From Pseudomonas sp. ANT_J12 (lineage in GTDB: Bacteria > Pseudomonadota > Gammaproteobacteria > Pseudomonadales > Pseudomonadaceae): a stretch of 64,000 nt of DNA. The notes beneath the pieces were generated by a model. That model saw nothing but the letters and a program-made list of their open reading frames with translations. It was not told the origin of the DNA and searched no databases. Of the stretch, positions 38,427 to 46,747 are shown one piece after another. The stretch lies in the NCBI RefSeq assembly GCF_008370045.1, contig NZ_VOBN01000004.1, positions 389,148 through 453,147 of the forward strand, given 5' to 3'. A program made the translations under genes and the position numbers. Each line of letters begins with the position of its first letter. Position 1 is the stretch's first letter.

Positions 38427-38957
38427 TCAGTTGGATTTGGGCTTGTTGATTTCGCGTAGAAGGTCGGTGGTGGGGATGTGCAGGGTATTGGTGTAGTAAG
38501 GCTTGTAACCGTAGGCCGTAATGACGACCTTGCATGGAATATCTGCCTTATTTGCCAACATCGAGTTCAGTTCGCTGACTGAAAGATTTCTTCGGGAAGT
38601 TCCTTTATTACGTGTCTCGCTCAAAAAGGCGCGAGTGACATAATTGAACGCCCCTGGGGAATGAGCGATAGCACTTTTTTCAATCAAACCATAAGCGGAG
38701 CGTTCGATAATGTTGCCGACAGAGAAATCACTGTCATTTTCCAACGCGCAGACAAGCTTAGTTGAAGCCTGCCCCAATCCCTCGCCTTGCCCATAAAGGT
38801 CCTGCAGATTAACGCTGGCGCTGAAACTGACATCATAAAGAGGCAAGTCTCCTTCCCGCTCAATGGATACAAACGCCAAATCTGCTGAAGGCTTATTATG
38901 ATCTTTGGCACATGATGCGCAGGCCAAAATCAAAAGAACCAGCACTATCCTTTTCAT
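38427..38957 (-). CDS. putative immunity lipoprotein of the PAAR/lipase module
   Basis: This 176-residue protein has a short signal peptide (MKRIVLVLLILACASCAKD) with Cys at 13 and 16, either of which could be lipidated. No family is recognised. It starts one base after the stop of the lipase gene and has similar A+T-rich composition, unlike its neighbours. Immunity proteins of type VI lipase effectors are often periplasmic or lipoproteins encoded next to the effector, so this is its most likely role; that is inference from position and export signal only. Confidence 0.7.
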   Translation of the reverse strand: MKRIVLVLLILACASCAKDHNKPSADLAFVSIEREGDLPLYDVSFSASVNLQDLYGQGEGLGQASTKLVCALENDSDFSVGNIIERSAYGLIEKSAIAHSPGAFNYVTRAFLSETRNKGTSRRNLSVSELNSMLANKADIPCKVVITAYGYKPYYTNTLHIPTTDLLREINKPKSN

Positions 38958-38958
38958 A

Positions 38959-39687
38959 TCATGGGAACTCTTTCATGATGGATTCGTACATGATGTCGCC
39001 TGCAGACTTCGCACCTGCAATGGGTCTAGTTAGCATTGCGACTGCATTGTAATGATTGGTATCCATCGTGACGTTAATAGCGGGACCACCCGAAACCCGC
39101 CATTTCTCACCAAATTCTGCAACCGAGTCAGACTGATCCTTCTTCGTAGGCACTGCTTTTACATTTATCCATTGCTCAGCTACCGGGGTGGGCGTCTCCC
39201 GGTAGATATCCGAACCTAGCCAGACCAATGCGCCTTCACCCACTGGGTCGAGGGTGATCAACATTTTTATCTTGTACCCCCAATCAGACATTATTTTGGA
39301 TAAATGCGCACCATTCCACCCGCCCAAACTATGCCCCACGATATATACAGGGCACGACTTATAGGGAATTACATCCAGTACGAATTTCTGAATGTCCTTT
39401 TTACCCCTGACTTCGTTATACCCTAACCATTCGGAACGATACTGACCTAGTTCTTTCAAGCATAGCGTTCGTGGATCGAATGCAGTCTGGGCATCTTGGG
39501 CGTTTCCAAACGTCCCGGAAAAATAGTATTTCTCCTTATCTCCCGCCCCACCCACAAAAAAGACAATTACCTTGGTACTCTCAATCGGCACCCTCTTCTC
39601 ACTGACATCCTTCTTATCCGTCAGCGTGAATTCGCCTTGCTGCTTATAAGTAACACCTTTCGCACAAGTAACCGTTCCACCACTCAT
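38959..39687 (-). CDS. putative type VI lipase effector (GHSLGG serine hydrolase)
   Basis: This 242-residue protein has no signal peptide but carries an alpha/beta-hydrolase nucleophile elbow VYIVGHSLGGW with Ser120. Candidate triad partners are Asp147 (ITLDPVGE) and His212 (DTNHYNA). A glycine-rich IVFFVGGAGD near residues 41-50 may form the oxyanion loop. It starts three bases after the PAAR gene stop and is followed at once by a lipoprotein gene. The order PAAR, lipase, lipoprotein is that of Tle-type antibacterial phospholipase modules. The gene is visibly more A+T-rich than its surroundings, suggesting transfer. I cannot assign it to a known Tle family. Confidence 0.75.
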   Translation of the reverse strand: MSGGTVTCAKGVTYKQQGEFTLTDKKDVSEKRVPIESTKVIVFFVGGAGDKEKYYFSGTFGNAQDAQTAFDPRTLCLKELGQYRSEWLGYNEVRGKKDIQKFVLDVIPYKSCPVYIVGHSLGGWNGAHLSKIMSDWGYKIKMLITLDPVGEGALVWLGSDIYRETPTPVAEQWINVKAVPTKKDQSDSVAEFGEKWRVSGGPAINVTMDTNHYNAVAMLTRPIAGAKSAGDIMYESIMKEFP

Positions 39688-39690
39688 GCC

Positions 39691-40188
39691 TTACTCCTCC
39701 AAAAACAACTTGATGCTTTCAGGCAGATGCGAGCTGATCGCGTGGGTGAACCCCGCCGCATCAGACACCCCGTGCTCCTGCCGGCCATCCGCACGCAAAA
39801 TCATGTACGGGTGGTTCGGCATCGGTTCGCCGGTCGTCGCGTTCACCAGTTTCAATTTGTCGGTGAAATTGACCGGCATCGGCAATAGCCCGGTGAATGG
39901 CGCCGTGACGACGGTATCGCCAATGATCACCGTGCCCGATCCGCCAATGAACACATTGCCGTGAGCCCCCACGCTGTCGAGGGTTGCGGCGTTCAAGCCG
40001 TTGATGAATACGGTGGCAGAGACGCCGCCGGTGATCGGGCTGCCACAGGCCGATTTGTCGGTCATGCGCGCCGCAGCGAGGCCATCGAAATTGACGTTGG
40101 GCGAACCGCTGGCGATGGGGTTCGTGCCGTGTCCCGGCAGCGGGCAGGCGGTGGGGTCGGTGAGGCGGGCGGCGGGTTTTCCGCTCAT
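39691..40188 (-). CDS. PAAR-domain protein with C-terminal extension
   Basis: This 165-residue protein begins with a PAAR domain (about residues 1-90: KPAARLTDPTACPLPGHGTN, then SACGSPITGGVSATVFINGL and VFIGGSGTVIIGD). PAAR proteins cap the VgrG spike of the type VI secretion needle. A C-terminal stretch of about 65 residues with NHPYMILRADGRQEHGVSDA resembles the transthyretin-like adaptor tails seen on VgrG and PAAR proteins, which may hold the next-encoded effector. The ATG at 40188 matches the family start. No other type VI gene is in the window, so this is an orphan island. Confidence 0.88.
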   Translation of the reverse strand: MSGKPAARLTDPTACPLPGHGTNPIASGSPNVNFDGLAAARMTDKSACGSPITGGVSATVFINGLNAATLDSVGAHGNVFIGGSGTVIIGDTVVTAPFTGLLPMPVNFTDKLKLVNATTGEPMPNHPYMILRADGRQEHGVSDAAGFTHAISSHLPESIKLFLEE

Positions 40189-40360
40189 GCTAAAGCTCCT
40201 TGCAGGCTTTTCTGGCAATCCATTGAAGCGCGCAAGGATGAGGGATGTGGCGGATTTGATCAAATGCCGGGTTCTGGAACCCTCAAAAACTCGAACCGCT
40301 GCAAGCCCTGTGGGAGCGGGCTTGCCCGCGCCCACAGTTTCAGCGTTTTAACCGAGCGAT

Positions 40361-41026
40361 TCAGCGCGACGGCGGCACCCGAATATCCCCATCACGACAC
40401 GAGGTCTTCACGCCTTTCCCACATGCGCCGAACCCCAGATCCTTGCCCATGCACACCCGCACTTCCGACAACTCGGGGCCATTGCAGATCACCGCGATGC
40501 CATCCGCTGCAATCCCGGGATTGCTCTGGCGGAACAGGTTCGCGATCTCCTGGGCCTGGAAGTAATGGGTGCTGCTGAAGGGTTGCAGTTGCTCCGGGAT
40601 CTTCACCGCGCCGACGGCTTTGTCCGCCGCGTCCAGATACCCCGTGGCGCCCAGGCCACTGCAGGTGCCGTGCTTGGCCCACTCGTGTTCGAGCAATTTG
40701 GGGGTCGGGAACAACGTCAGTCCTTGCGTCCGCTCGGCCGGTGACAGCGCCACCATGGGCGGGCACGACTCCGGCCAGCCGCCCTTGGCGTATTGCGGCC
40801 AGAGGCCGTGGAGCACGAAGCCATAGCCTTTGCCGGAACATTGCGCGTCGTCTTTGTGAGTCAGGCAGAACGTTGGCGACCAGGACAGCGTCAGCAAGTA
40901 GTAATCGAACACCCCCGCCACTGACTCGACCGGGGCCTTGCCTTGCTGCGATTGCCGAGCGCTGCTCAGGCCGATGTTGCCGAACGTTATCGCCAGGATA
41001 GCGATGACTGCGTAAAGCTTCTTCAT
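40361..41026 (-). CDS. ribonuclease T2 family (RNase I-like)
   Basis: This 221-residue exported endoribonuclease has a signal peptide (MKKLYAVIAILAITFGNIGL). The two conserved active-site segments are present: FVLHGLWPQY (CAS I) and LEHEWAKHGTCSG (CAS II), with the catalytic histidines and Glu/Lys. Several cysteines suit disulfides in the periplasm. The ATG at 41026, with AAGGAG just upstream, is chosen over a longer frame. It degrades RNA in the periplasm. It lies beside the PAAR module but has its own export signal, so it need not be a type VI effector. Confidence 0.93.
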   Translation of the reverse strand: MKKLYAVIAILAITFGNIGLSSARQSQQGKAPVESVAGVFDYYLLTLSWSPTFCLTHKDDAQCSGKGYGFVLHGLWPQYAKGGWPESCPPMVALSPAERTQGLTLFPTPKLLEHEWAKHGTCSGLGATGYLDAADKAVGAVKIPEQLQPFSSTHYFQAQEIANLFRQSNPGIAADGIAVICNGPELSEVRVCMGKDLGFGACGKGVKTSCRDGDIRVPPSR

Positions 41027-41173
41027 ATACCCACTCCTTGGGGATCGTGCCTGGCCGGATATCGGCCAAGGGATGGTTTTGTCACGCTTGTGTTGCAAGC
41101 GCATGACGCAGGGCAAAACGTGCATTACCTTGAAGGGGCTACGATCACACTTACATCACGACAGGGAATCGAA

Positions 41174-41656
41174 ATGAGTAAGGCAGACGAGCTCGCCGCA
41201 AAACTGAAAGAAACCCGACACGCCGCTGATGCGACCACCGGCACCGATCAGGCAATCGACAGTTGGCCGGGCGAGGTTTACGCAATGTATCACCAGATCG
41301 AAACGTGGCTGAAGCCATTGCTTGAGGCTGGCCTGAGCATCCGCCGCAACCCGACCCATGTGTTCGAACGCCACCCTGAGGGTGCGACTTACGCCTACGC
41401 CATCGACCAATTGCTGATCGACGGCAACCACCACAACATCACCTTCGTGCCGATCGTGCGCTTCACCGCTGACGGTGCAGGCCGGGTCGAGATCCACCTC
41501 AAGGGCAAAGAGATTCCGCTGCTGCGAACCGTCAGCGAACACGGCGAAACGCAATGGTGGCTGCAGTCGATCGAGCAGTCCGGGCAACAGCCGGATGCCG
41601 TGGCGCTGACTGAGGTCAATCTGCTGTCGGTGGTGCAGGAAGGCCTGGAGCTATAA
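41174..41656 (+). CDS. conserved hypothetical protein
   Basis: This 160-residue soluble protein is not recognised. The N-terminus is helical and charged (KADELAAKLKETRHAADATTG). The rest is mixed, with a motif WPGEVYAMYHQIETWLKPLL and a beta-rich second half. The ATG at 41174 is preferred to a frame starting at 40943 that overlaps the RNase gene. It is divergent from RNase T2. No operon partner is evident. Confidence 0.75.
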   Translation: MSKADELAAKLKETRHAADATTGTDQAIDSWPGEVYAMYHQIETWLKPLLEAGLSIRRNPTHVFERHPEGATYAYAIDQLLIDGNHHNITFVPIVRFTADGAGRVEIHLKGKEIPLLRTVSEHGETQWWLQSIEQSGQQPDAVALTEVNLLSVVQEGLEL

Positions 41657-41709
41657 ATCCTTGGTGCGAGCGAGCTTGCTCGCTCACACCGGTTTCAGCG
41701 CCTGGCTTT

Positions 41710-42018
41710 TTATTGGCTGACCACAATCTTGCCGATCATCTGCGGATGCAGCGCGCAGAAATACTCGAACTCCCCCGGCGTGTTGAACACCCAGGAAAAG
41801 CTGTCATTGGTATCCAGCGCACCCGAGCGAAACGCCTTGTGGGTTTCCGCCACGGTGTGCGGGATCTGGTCGTCGTTCACCCACGTCACTTTGGTGCCGA
41901 CGGCCACGGTCAAATCCTTGGGGCCGAACATGAATTCCTTGATATCGATTTTCACGTCCTGTGCCCACACCGGCATCGACAGCAGCAGGCAGACCACGGC
42001 CAACAGTCGCGTTTTCAT
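41710..42018 (-). CDS. exported cupredoxin (plastocyanin-like)
   Basis: This 102-residue blue-copper-type protein has a signal peptide (MKTRLLAVVCLLLSMPVWAQ). Copper ligands are recognisable as the His in DQIPHTVAE and the Cys-His-Met set in YFCALHPQMIG near the C-terminus. It follows the Tat-exported phosphoesterase by 14 bases, so both are probably in one transcript driven by an ECF-type promoter at 43046-43076. It may carry electrons or copper in the periplasm. Confidence 0.9.
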   Translation of the reverse strand: MKTRLLAVVCLLLSMPVWAQDVKIDIKEFMFGPKDLTVAVGTKVTWVNDDQIPHTVAETHKAFRSGALDTNDSFSWVFNTPGEFEYFCALHPQMIGKIVVSQ

Positions 42019-42032
42019 CTGAGCACCCTCCC

Positions 42033-43001
42033 CTAAACCAAAGTTGAATCAATCAGCGCCAGCGGATGCTCGCCCTGTGTCGCACGCACATCGGTGAGGC
42101 CCAGGTAATTGCGCAGTTGATCGGCGGCCACCGTCATCGGCCCGGGTGATGGCGCCGCACCCGGCGCGGGTTGGGGATAAGCCGTACCGCGAGCGGTGTG
42201 GAAGGTGATGTTGCCTTCGACCTTCTGGATCACCTGATGGATATGCCCGTTCAGCACCGTCACCGAACCGTACTTGCGCAACATCGCAATCGCCTGGTCG
42301 CCATCTTCGGTGCCCCAGCCCCACGGCTGATAAATCGTCCACAACGGAATATGGGTAAACACCACGATCGGCGTGCTGGTGCTCACGGCGCGCAAGTCAT
42401 CGGCCAGCCAGGCCAGTTGATCGGCACCGAGGTTCGCTTCTCGCCCGGCCTGGAAATTGAAGACATTGACCAACCCGATGAAATGCACGCCGTGGTCGTC
42501 GAAGCTGTACCAGCCATTGCCTTTGGTGCCCTTGCCGTAGCGCTCCAGGTAGAGCTTGCCGCCGCCCTCGTCGAGGGTGTCGTGCTCGCCCGGTACGTAA
42601 TGAATCGTCGACGGCAGGCCCTTGAGCAGTTGTGCGGCGGTGTCGAACTCTTCGGCTTTGGACAGGTGGGTGATATCGCCGGTGTGCAGGATCAGCGACG
42701 GCCGTTTTGGCAAGGCGATGACCTTGTCGATGGCCACCTGCAAGGTCTTCACCGGTTCCGGGTTGGCTTCCTTGTTGAAGCCGATGTGCGAGTCGCTGAT
42801 CTGCACAAAATGGAAGGTACTGGCCAGTGCCTTGGGGTCGCTGACATTGCCGGAGCTGTCCAGTGCAAACGCTCGCGGAATGCCGCCGCTCAAGGCCCAG
42901 AGCACGCCGGCCCCGGCCCACGCCGAGCACTTGAGCAGCGTTCGACGGTCGACGCTCAGTGGACCGTCGGTGCGGCGTTGATGTTTTGCTTGAATGTCCA
43001 T
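42033..43001 (-). CDS. Tat-exported metallophosphoesterase
   Basis: This 322-residue calcineurin-type phosphoesterase has a twin-arginine leader (VDRRTLLKCSAWAGAGVLWAL). Metal-binding motifs appear in order: ISDSHIGF, LHTGDITH, VPGEHDT, VFTHIPLW and LNGHIHQ. It is thus probably active in the periplasm after folding in the cytoplasm. It is transcribed divergently from the ECF sigma gene and followed by the cupredoxin gene. The substrate is unknown. Confidence 0.92.
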   Translation of the reverse strand: MDIQAKHQRRTDGPLSVDRRTLLKCSAWAGAGVLWALSGGIPRAFALDSSGNVSDPKALASTFHFVQISDSHIGFNKEANPEPVKTLQVAIDKVIALPKRPSLILHTGDITHLSKAEEFDTAAQLLKGLPSTIHYVPGEHDTLDEGGGKLYLERYGKGTKGNGWYSFDDHGVHFIGLVNVFNFQAGREANLGADQLAWLADDLRAVSTSTPIVVFTHIPLWTIYQPWGWGTEDGDQAIAMLRKYGSVTVLNGHIHQVIQKVEGNITFHTARGTAYPQPAPGAAPSPGPMTVAADQLRNYLGLTDVRATQGEHPLALIDSTLV

Positions 43002-43045
43002 CGGTATGCCCTCGCTGGCGGACTACAGTGATGTAGCTGACACGA

Positions 43046-43076
43046 GGTACAACCTTGTGGGACCGATCTTTATTCC
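43046..43076 (-). promoter_or_regulatory. ECF-type promoter, phosphoesterase/cupredoxin direction
   Basis: On the minus strand GGAATAA (43076-43070), a 17-base spacer and TTGTACC (43052-43046). The same -35, spacer and TTRTA -10 occur in the opposite direction at 43102-43131. Confidence 0.7.
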
Positions 43077-43101
43077 ACGTCGAAAAATATGTTTTTTTCC
43101 G

Positions 43102-43131
43102 GGAATAAAACACGGCGCCTCACAGTTATAG
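43102..43131 (+). promoter_or_regulatory. ECF-type promoter of the sigma/anti-sigma genes
   Basis: GGAATAA (43102-43108), a 17-base spacer and TTATAG (43126-43131), about 25 bases before the sigma ATG. It mirrors the divergent promoter, pointing to autoregulation. Confidence 0.7.
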
Positions 43132-43155
43132 GGGTGGGAAAGTGCGGAAACCACT

Positions 43156-43668
43156 ATGAAGCGATTTGAGGAACTGTTTGCGCCCCACATGGACGCGGCG
43201 TACAACCTCGCGCGCTGGCTCACCGGCAACGACAGCGCCGCGCGCGATGTCGTGCAGGAAAGTGCGCTGCGGGCTTTTCGGTTCCTGCACCGCTTCGCCG
43301 ATGGCAACGCCAAGGCCTGGTTCCTGACCATCGTGCGCAACGAAAGCTACACCTGGCTCAAGGCTTCGGCTGGCCACCACTGGGTCGCCATCGGCGATGA
43401 ACTCCCCGAAGACGACGCCGCGTTGAGTCACGGCCAAACCCCGGAACTACTGGCCATCCACACGGAAAATTCGGCGCTGATCCAGCAAGCCCTGAGTGCC
43501 CTGCCCCCGGCGTTTCGCGAGGTCATCATTCTGAAGGAACTCGAAGACATGCCCTACAAGGACATCGCCCTGGTAGCCGACATCCCCATCGGCACTGTCA
43601 TGTCGAGGCTGGCCCGCGCTCGCGCCATGCTCAAACTCGAACTATTAAAGTTGCACGATCATGAATGA
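43156..43668 (+). CDS. ECF-family RNA polymerase sigma factor
   Basis: This 170-residue sigma factor has region 2 near residues 10-75 (HMDAAYNLARWLTGND, ESALRAFRFLHRF) and region 4 near residues 110-160 (ALPPAFREVIILKELEDMPYKDIA, IPIGTVMSRLARARAML). It overlaps by eight bases the anti-sigma gene that follows. The identical promoter boxes on both sides of the intergenic region suggest it transcribes itself and the divergent phosphoesterase/cupredoxin operon. The inducing signal is probably an envelope or redox/metal stress, by inference from the targets. Confidence 0.93.
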   Translation: MKRFEELFAPHMDAAYNLARWLTGNDSAARDVVQESALRAFRFLHRFADGNAKAWFLTIVRNESYTWLKASAGHHWVAIGDELPEDDAALSHGQTPELLAIHTENSALIQQALSALPPAFREVIILKELEDMPYKDIALVADIPIGTVMSRLARARAMLKLELLKLHDHE

Positions 43669-44404
43669 ACTCGACTGCACGGCTTGCCAGACGCTGATAC
43701 AGGGTTATCTGGACAAGGAACTTGATTCGGCAATGACGGCGAAAGTGGCCGGGCATCTGGCCTCGTGCGCCGAGTGTGTGCGGTTGCTGGATGAGGCGCG
43801 ATTGCTGATGGTCAGCGTGAAGCGGCATGCGCCGTATTACACGGCGCCGGCGTCGTTGAGTGCCAGCGTGTTTGCCCCTGTTGCGCCCCGGATCAGCATG
43901 ATCGAACGCTGGCGAAACTGGTTAGCACCGGCCTTTTCAGCAGCAGCGCTGGCCTTGGCGGTGGTGCTTTTCGTGGCAACGCCTGGCAGCGAACAACCGT
44001 TGATGGACGAAGCAGTTTCCAGCCATGTCCGCTCGCTGATGGGCGAACATTTAAACGATGTAGTTTCGTCCGACCGACACACAGTGAAGCCCTGGTTCAC
44101 CGGCAAACTCGACTTCTCGCCGCCAGTTTTCGATTACACGGCGCAGGGGTTTCCGCTATTGGGTGGACGACTGGATTATCTGCAACATCAGACCACCGCG
44201 GCGCTGAGTTATGGGCGGGCTAAACACATCATCAACGTCTTTATCCTGCCGACGACCGAAGCGGATAAACCGCCGCAGACGCGGTCGATTCGAGGTTTTA
44301 ACGTGGTGTCGTGGGAAGAGAATCACATGCGGTTTGTGATGGTTTCGGATGTGGAGAAAGGGGAGTTGGAGGCGCTGGGTCAGTTGCTCAGGAATGGCGC
44401 CTGA
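43661..44404 (+). CDS. zinc-finger anti-sigma factor, membrane-anchored
   Basis: This 247-residue protein has an N-terminal zinc anti-sigma domain with the HLASCAEC (H-x3-C-x2-C) motif near residues 29-36, a single transmembrane segment (APAFSAAALALAVVLFVA, about residues 87-104) and a periplasmic domain of about 140 residues. It is translationally coupled to the ECF sigma gene and should hold that sigma factor at the membrane. Its last 17 bases overlap the end of the converging kinase gene. Confidence 0.92.
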   Translation: MNELDCTACQTLIQGYLDKELDSAMTAKVAGHLASCAECVRLLDEARLLMVSVKRHAPYYTAPASLSASVFAPVAPRISMIERWRNWLAPAFSAAALALAVVLFVATPGSEQPLMDEAVSSHVRSLMGEHLNDVVSSDRHTVKPWFTGKLDFSPPVFDYTAQGFPLLGGRLDYLQHQTTAALSYGRAKHIINVFILPTTEADKPPQTRSIRGFNVVSWEENHMRFVMVSDVEKGELEALGQLLRNGA

Positions 44405-44909
44405 GCGGGCTCAACGAAAATTGCTGAATGATCTCGGCTACCGCTTCATCGACCGACATTCGCGCGGTATCAATACCGAACGGCGCGCAGCTCCACGGCT
44501 CATAGTCATGATCCAACACCGATTGCCAATCGGGTGCTTTCAGACCAGGAACATCGATCTGGCCCGTCTCTACCCGCCGCCGATGTTCCTCCCGGTCAGA
44601 GCAAATAACTTCGATATCGATCAACGATGCTTGCGCCCGATGGGCCGTTTCACGCCAGGCATCGCGACTTTCCTGCACGGGGTTAACACAATCGACAACG
44701 ACACGGCTGCCGATGTCGAGGTTGGTCAGCGCCAGCGCATTGGCAACCAGATAGCCGCTGCAACCGACATCACTCGCGAGCACATCAGCGTCTCGAATCG
44801 CCTGTTCTATCGAATCGATCCGCAAGTACAGCGCACCCAACCGGCTTGCCAGGCTTTTAGCAATGGTCGTTTTGCCAGTGCCCGGGAGCCCGCTGAAAAC
44901 GATGAGCAT
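44388..44909 (-). CDS. AAA-type P-loop kinase-like protein
   Basis: This 173-residue protein starts MLIVFSGLPGTGKTTIAKSL, a textbook Walker A at its very N-terminus. A GSRVVVDCVNP segment and IEVICSDREEHRRR follow, typical of the zeta-toxin/adenylylsulfate-kinase-like small kinases. The ATG at 44909 is chosen because AAGGA lies six bases upstream; a frame from 44930 lacks this. The phosphate acceptor is unknown. Confidence 0.88.
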   Translation of the reverse strand: MLIVFSGLPGTGKTTIAKSLASRLGALYLRIDSIEQAIRDADVLASDVGCSGYLVANALALTNLDIGSRVVVDCVNPVQESRDAWRETAHRAQASLIDIEVICSDREEHRRRVETGQIDVPGLKAPDWQSVLDHDYEPWSCAPFGIDTARMSVDEAVAEIIQQFSLSPLRRHS

Positions 44910-44936
44910 GGGTTGTCCTTGAATATCCAATGGAGT

Positions 44937-46670
44937 TTATAGCCGGCCCGGCCCCGCCGCCGCCTGCAAATCCAGCGCCGGCAACTTCCCGGGTGAATTG
45001 AGTGCCTTCAACACCGGACTGTCGTAGCCATACACATCCGGTTTAAACGCCACCCGGCCATTGCTGCCCATGTCCACCGTCCAGTACGCCAGCAGCACCG
45101 GCACTTTTACCGGCAAGCGGATGTTTTCGGTCTTGCCATTGGCCAGTTGCTTTTGAATCCCGGCGCTGTTCCAGCGCACTGGGTCGTTGAACAGCAACTC
45201 CACCAACTGCAGCGGGTTTTCCACGCGGATACAGCCCGAACTGGTGGCCCGGACGTTCTTCGCAAACAGCTCGCGGTGGGGCGTGTCGTGCAGGTAAATC
45301 GCATAGTCATTGGGGAAGCGGATGACCACCTGGCCCAAGGAGTTTTCCGGCCCCGCGTCCTGACGCAAGGTGATACCCCGTGGATTACTCCAGTCGATCG
45401 TCGCCGGATCGAGCATGTTGCCTTCCCGATCCAGCGGACGGATGCGGTTGGCGCTGAGGTAGTTCGGGTTACTGAGAATTTTCGGCAACATGTCTTCTTT
45501 CAGAATCGTCGGCGGTACGGTCCAGGTGGGGTTGAACGTGACGTAAGTAATCTCGGCCTGAAAGATCGGCGTACTGCGAAACGGTTTACCGACCTGCACC
45601 CGGGAGCGCCAGATCGGCTGACCGTCGCGGTACAGCGCCACTTTATAACCGGCAATATCGACAATAACGAACGTGCCTTGCAGCTTATAAAGCAGCCAGC
45701 GCGCCCGCTCCATATTGACCCGCACCTGATCGATACGCGCCTGCACCGGCACGTTCAACGCAGCAAGGGTCGCCGCCCCGGCCACGCCATCCGCGCCCAG
45801 GTATTGCTCGGTCTGGTACTTCTTCACGGCGGCCATCACGGCGTCGTCGTAGTCATTATTTTTACTGTGTCGGGAGTCCAGATATCCCCCTGCCGCCAAC
45901 CGCGCGCGCAACTGCGCAACAGCGGGGCCGTCCATCCCCGGCTTGAGCGATTGCCCTTCGGACACTTTAGGCCAACCGCCTCTGTCACGAATCGTGCGCA
46001 ACTGCGCCAAGGCTTGCCGCAAACCGACATATACCGCCTCTTGCGGTGGCGCTTGCGCGAAGGCACTGGCCACATCATGCGTATCCAGTGCGATGAAGAA
46101 CTTATTCACGTCGTCCCGGGGATCAGCGCCGGAAATATCGAAGTTCCAATGCATGTCCAGACGCGCCGGATCAACCTTGCCCCGACGCAACTGCAGCAAT
46201 GCCGTGAGGTAAGTGCGGGTGGCCGCGAGATCGAAGGCTGCTTGCTGTTCCGGTGTGGGCGTCGTGTTCTGCATCGATGCCTGGGCCATGGCCAAATCAT
46301 CGCCACGAAAATCTGTTGGCTCCAAGCCATCGACTTGCGTGTCGTTGAGGTTTTTCAACAGCTGCGTGACATCGTCAGGATTTGTCCAGGCCGCACGGAA
46401 TTGCCGATGGGTATAAAAATCCAGGACCACCCGATTGACGTCGATGCGCTGGTGACGCGGCCGGGTCTGCAGCGGTGGGAACGCCGATATCATCGGCTCC
46501 AGCGTCGCGTGTATCACTTGGGCGACATTATCGTCGGGTATCGCCTCGATCATGCTGATCGGCGGAGTTTGCTCCACAATCGGCGAAGTTTCACCGAAGG
46601 CCGTGCCGCTGATCAGAAAGCCCATAAAAAAGATGCGGCTTATGACGAATAACCTTGATAGTTGCCTCAT
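44937..46670 (-). CDS. L,D-transpeptidase with peptidoglycan-binding domain (YcbB/LdtD type)
   Basis: This 577-residue exported enzyme forms 3-3 peptidoglycan cross-links. It has a signal peptide (about residues 1-26), an N-terminal scaffold domain, a peptidoglycan-binding repeat near residue 260 (GMDGPAVAQLRARLAAGGYL) and a YkuD catalytic domain near residues 340-510. The catalytic motif is IYLHDTPHRELF followed by SSGCIRVENP, with the active-site Cys. This matches YcbB in length and order. A second L,D-transpeptidase-like gene is divergent from it. Confidence 0.93.
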   Translation of the reverse strand: MRQLSRLFVISRIFFMGFLISGTAFGETSPIVEQTPPISMIEAIPDDNVAQVIHATLEPMISAFPPLQTRPRHQRIDVNRVVLDFYTHRQFRAAWTNPDDVTQLLKNLNDTQVDGLEPTDFRGDDLAMAQASMQNTTPTPEQQAAFDLAATRTYLTALLQLRRGKVDPARLDMHWNFDISGADPRDDVNKFFIALDTHDVASAFAQAPPQEAVYVGLRQALAQLRTIRDRGGWPKVSEGQSLKPGMDGPAVAQLRARLAAGGYLDSRHSKNNDYDDAVMAAVKKYQTEQYLGADGVAGAATLAALNVPVQARIDQVRVNMERARWLLYKLQGTFVIVDIAGYKVALYRDGQPIWRSRVQVGKPFRSTPIFQAEITYVTFNPTWTVPPTILKEDMLPKILSNPNYLSANRIRPLDREGNMLDPATIDWSNPRGITLRQDAGPENSLGQVVIRFPNDYAIYLHDTPHRELFAKNVRATSSGCIRVENPLQLVELLFNDPVRWNSAGIQKQLANGKTENIRLPVKVPVLLAYWTVDMGSNGRVAFKPDVYGYDSPVLKALNSPGKLPALDLQAAAGPGRL

Positions 46671-46747
46671 GGATAATCCTTAATCTCGTGCGTTCAGCAC
46701 TTGTCGTTTGCCCTGCTAAACTCGAAATAACTTGATGAGACATCTCT

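Noticed and set aside
40305..40331. GC-rich inverted repeat TGTGGGAGCGGGCTTGCCCGC as a terminator
   Set aside because: It is a degenerate REP half; no T-run follows in a useful direction.
40361..41026. RNase T2 as a type VI toxin linked to the PAAR module
   Set aside because: It has its own Sec signal peptide and the normal housekeeping RNase I layout, so nothing ties it to the module except proximity.
45147..46652. 501-codon plus-strand frame opposite the large L,D-transpeptidase
   Set aside because: Antisense shadow; the real protein has signal peptide, binding repeat and catalytic motif on the other strand.
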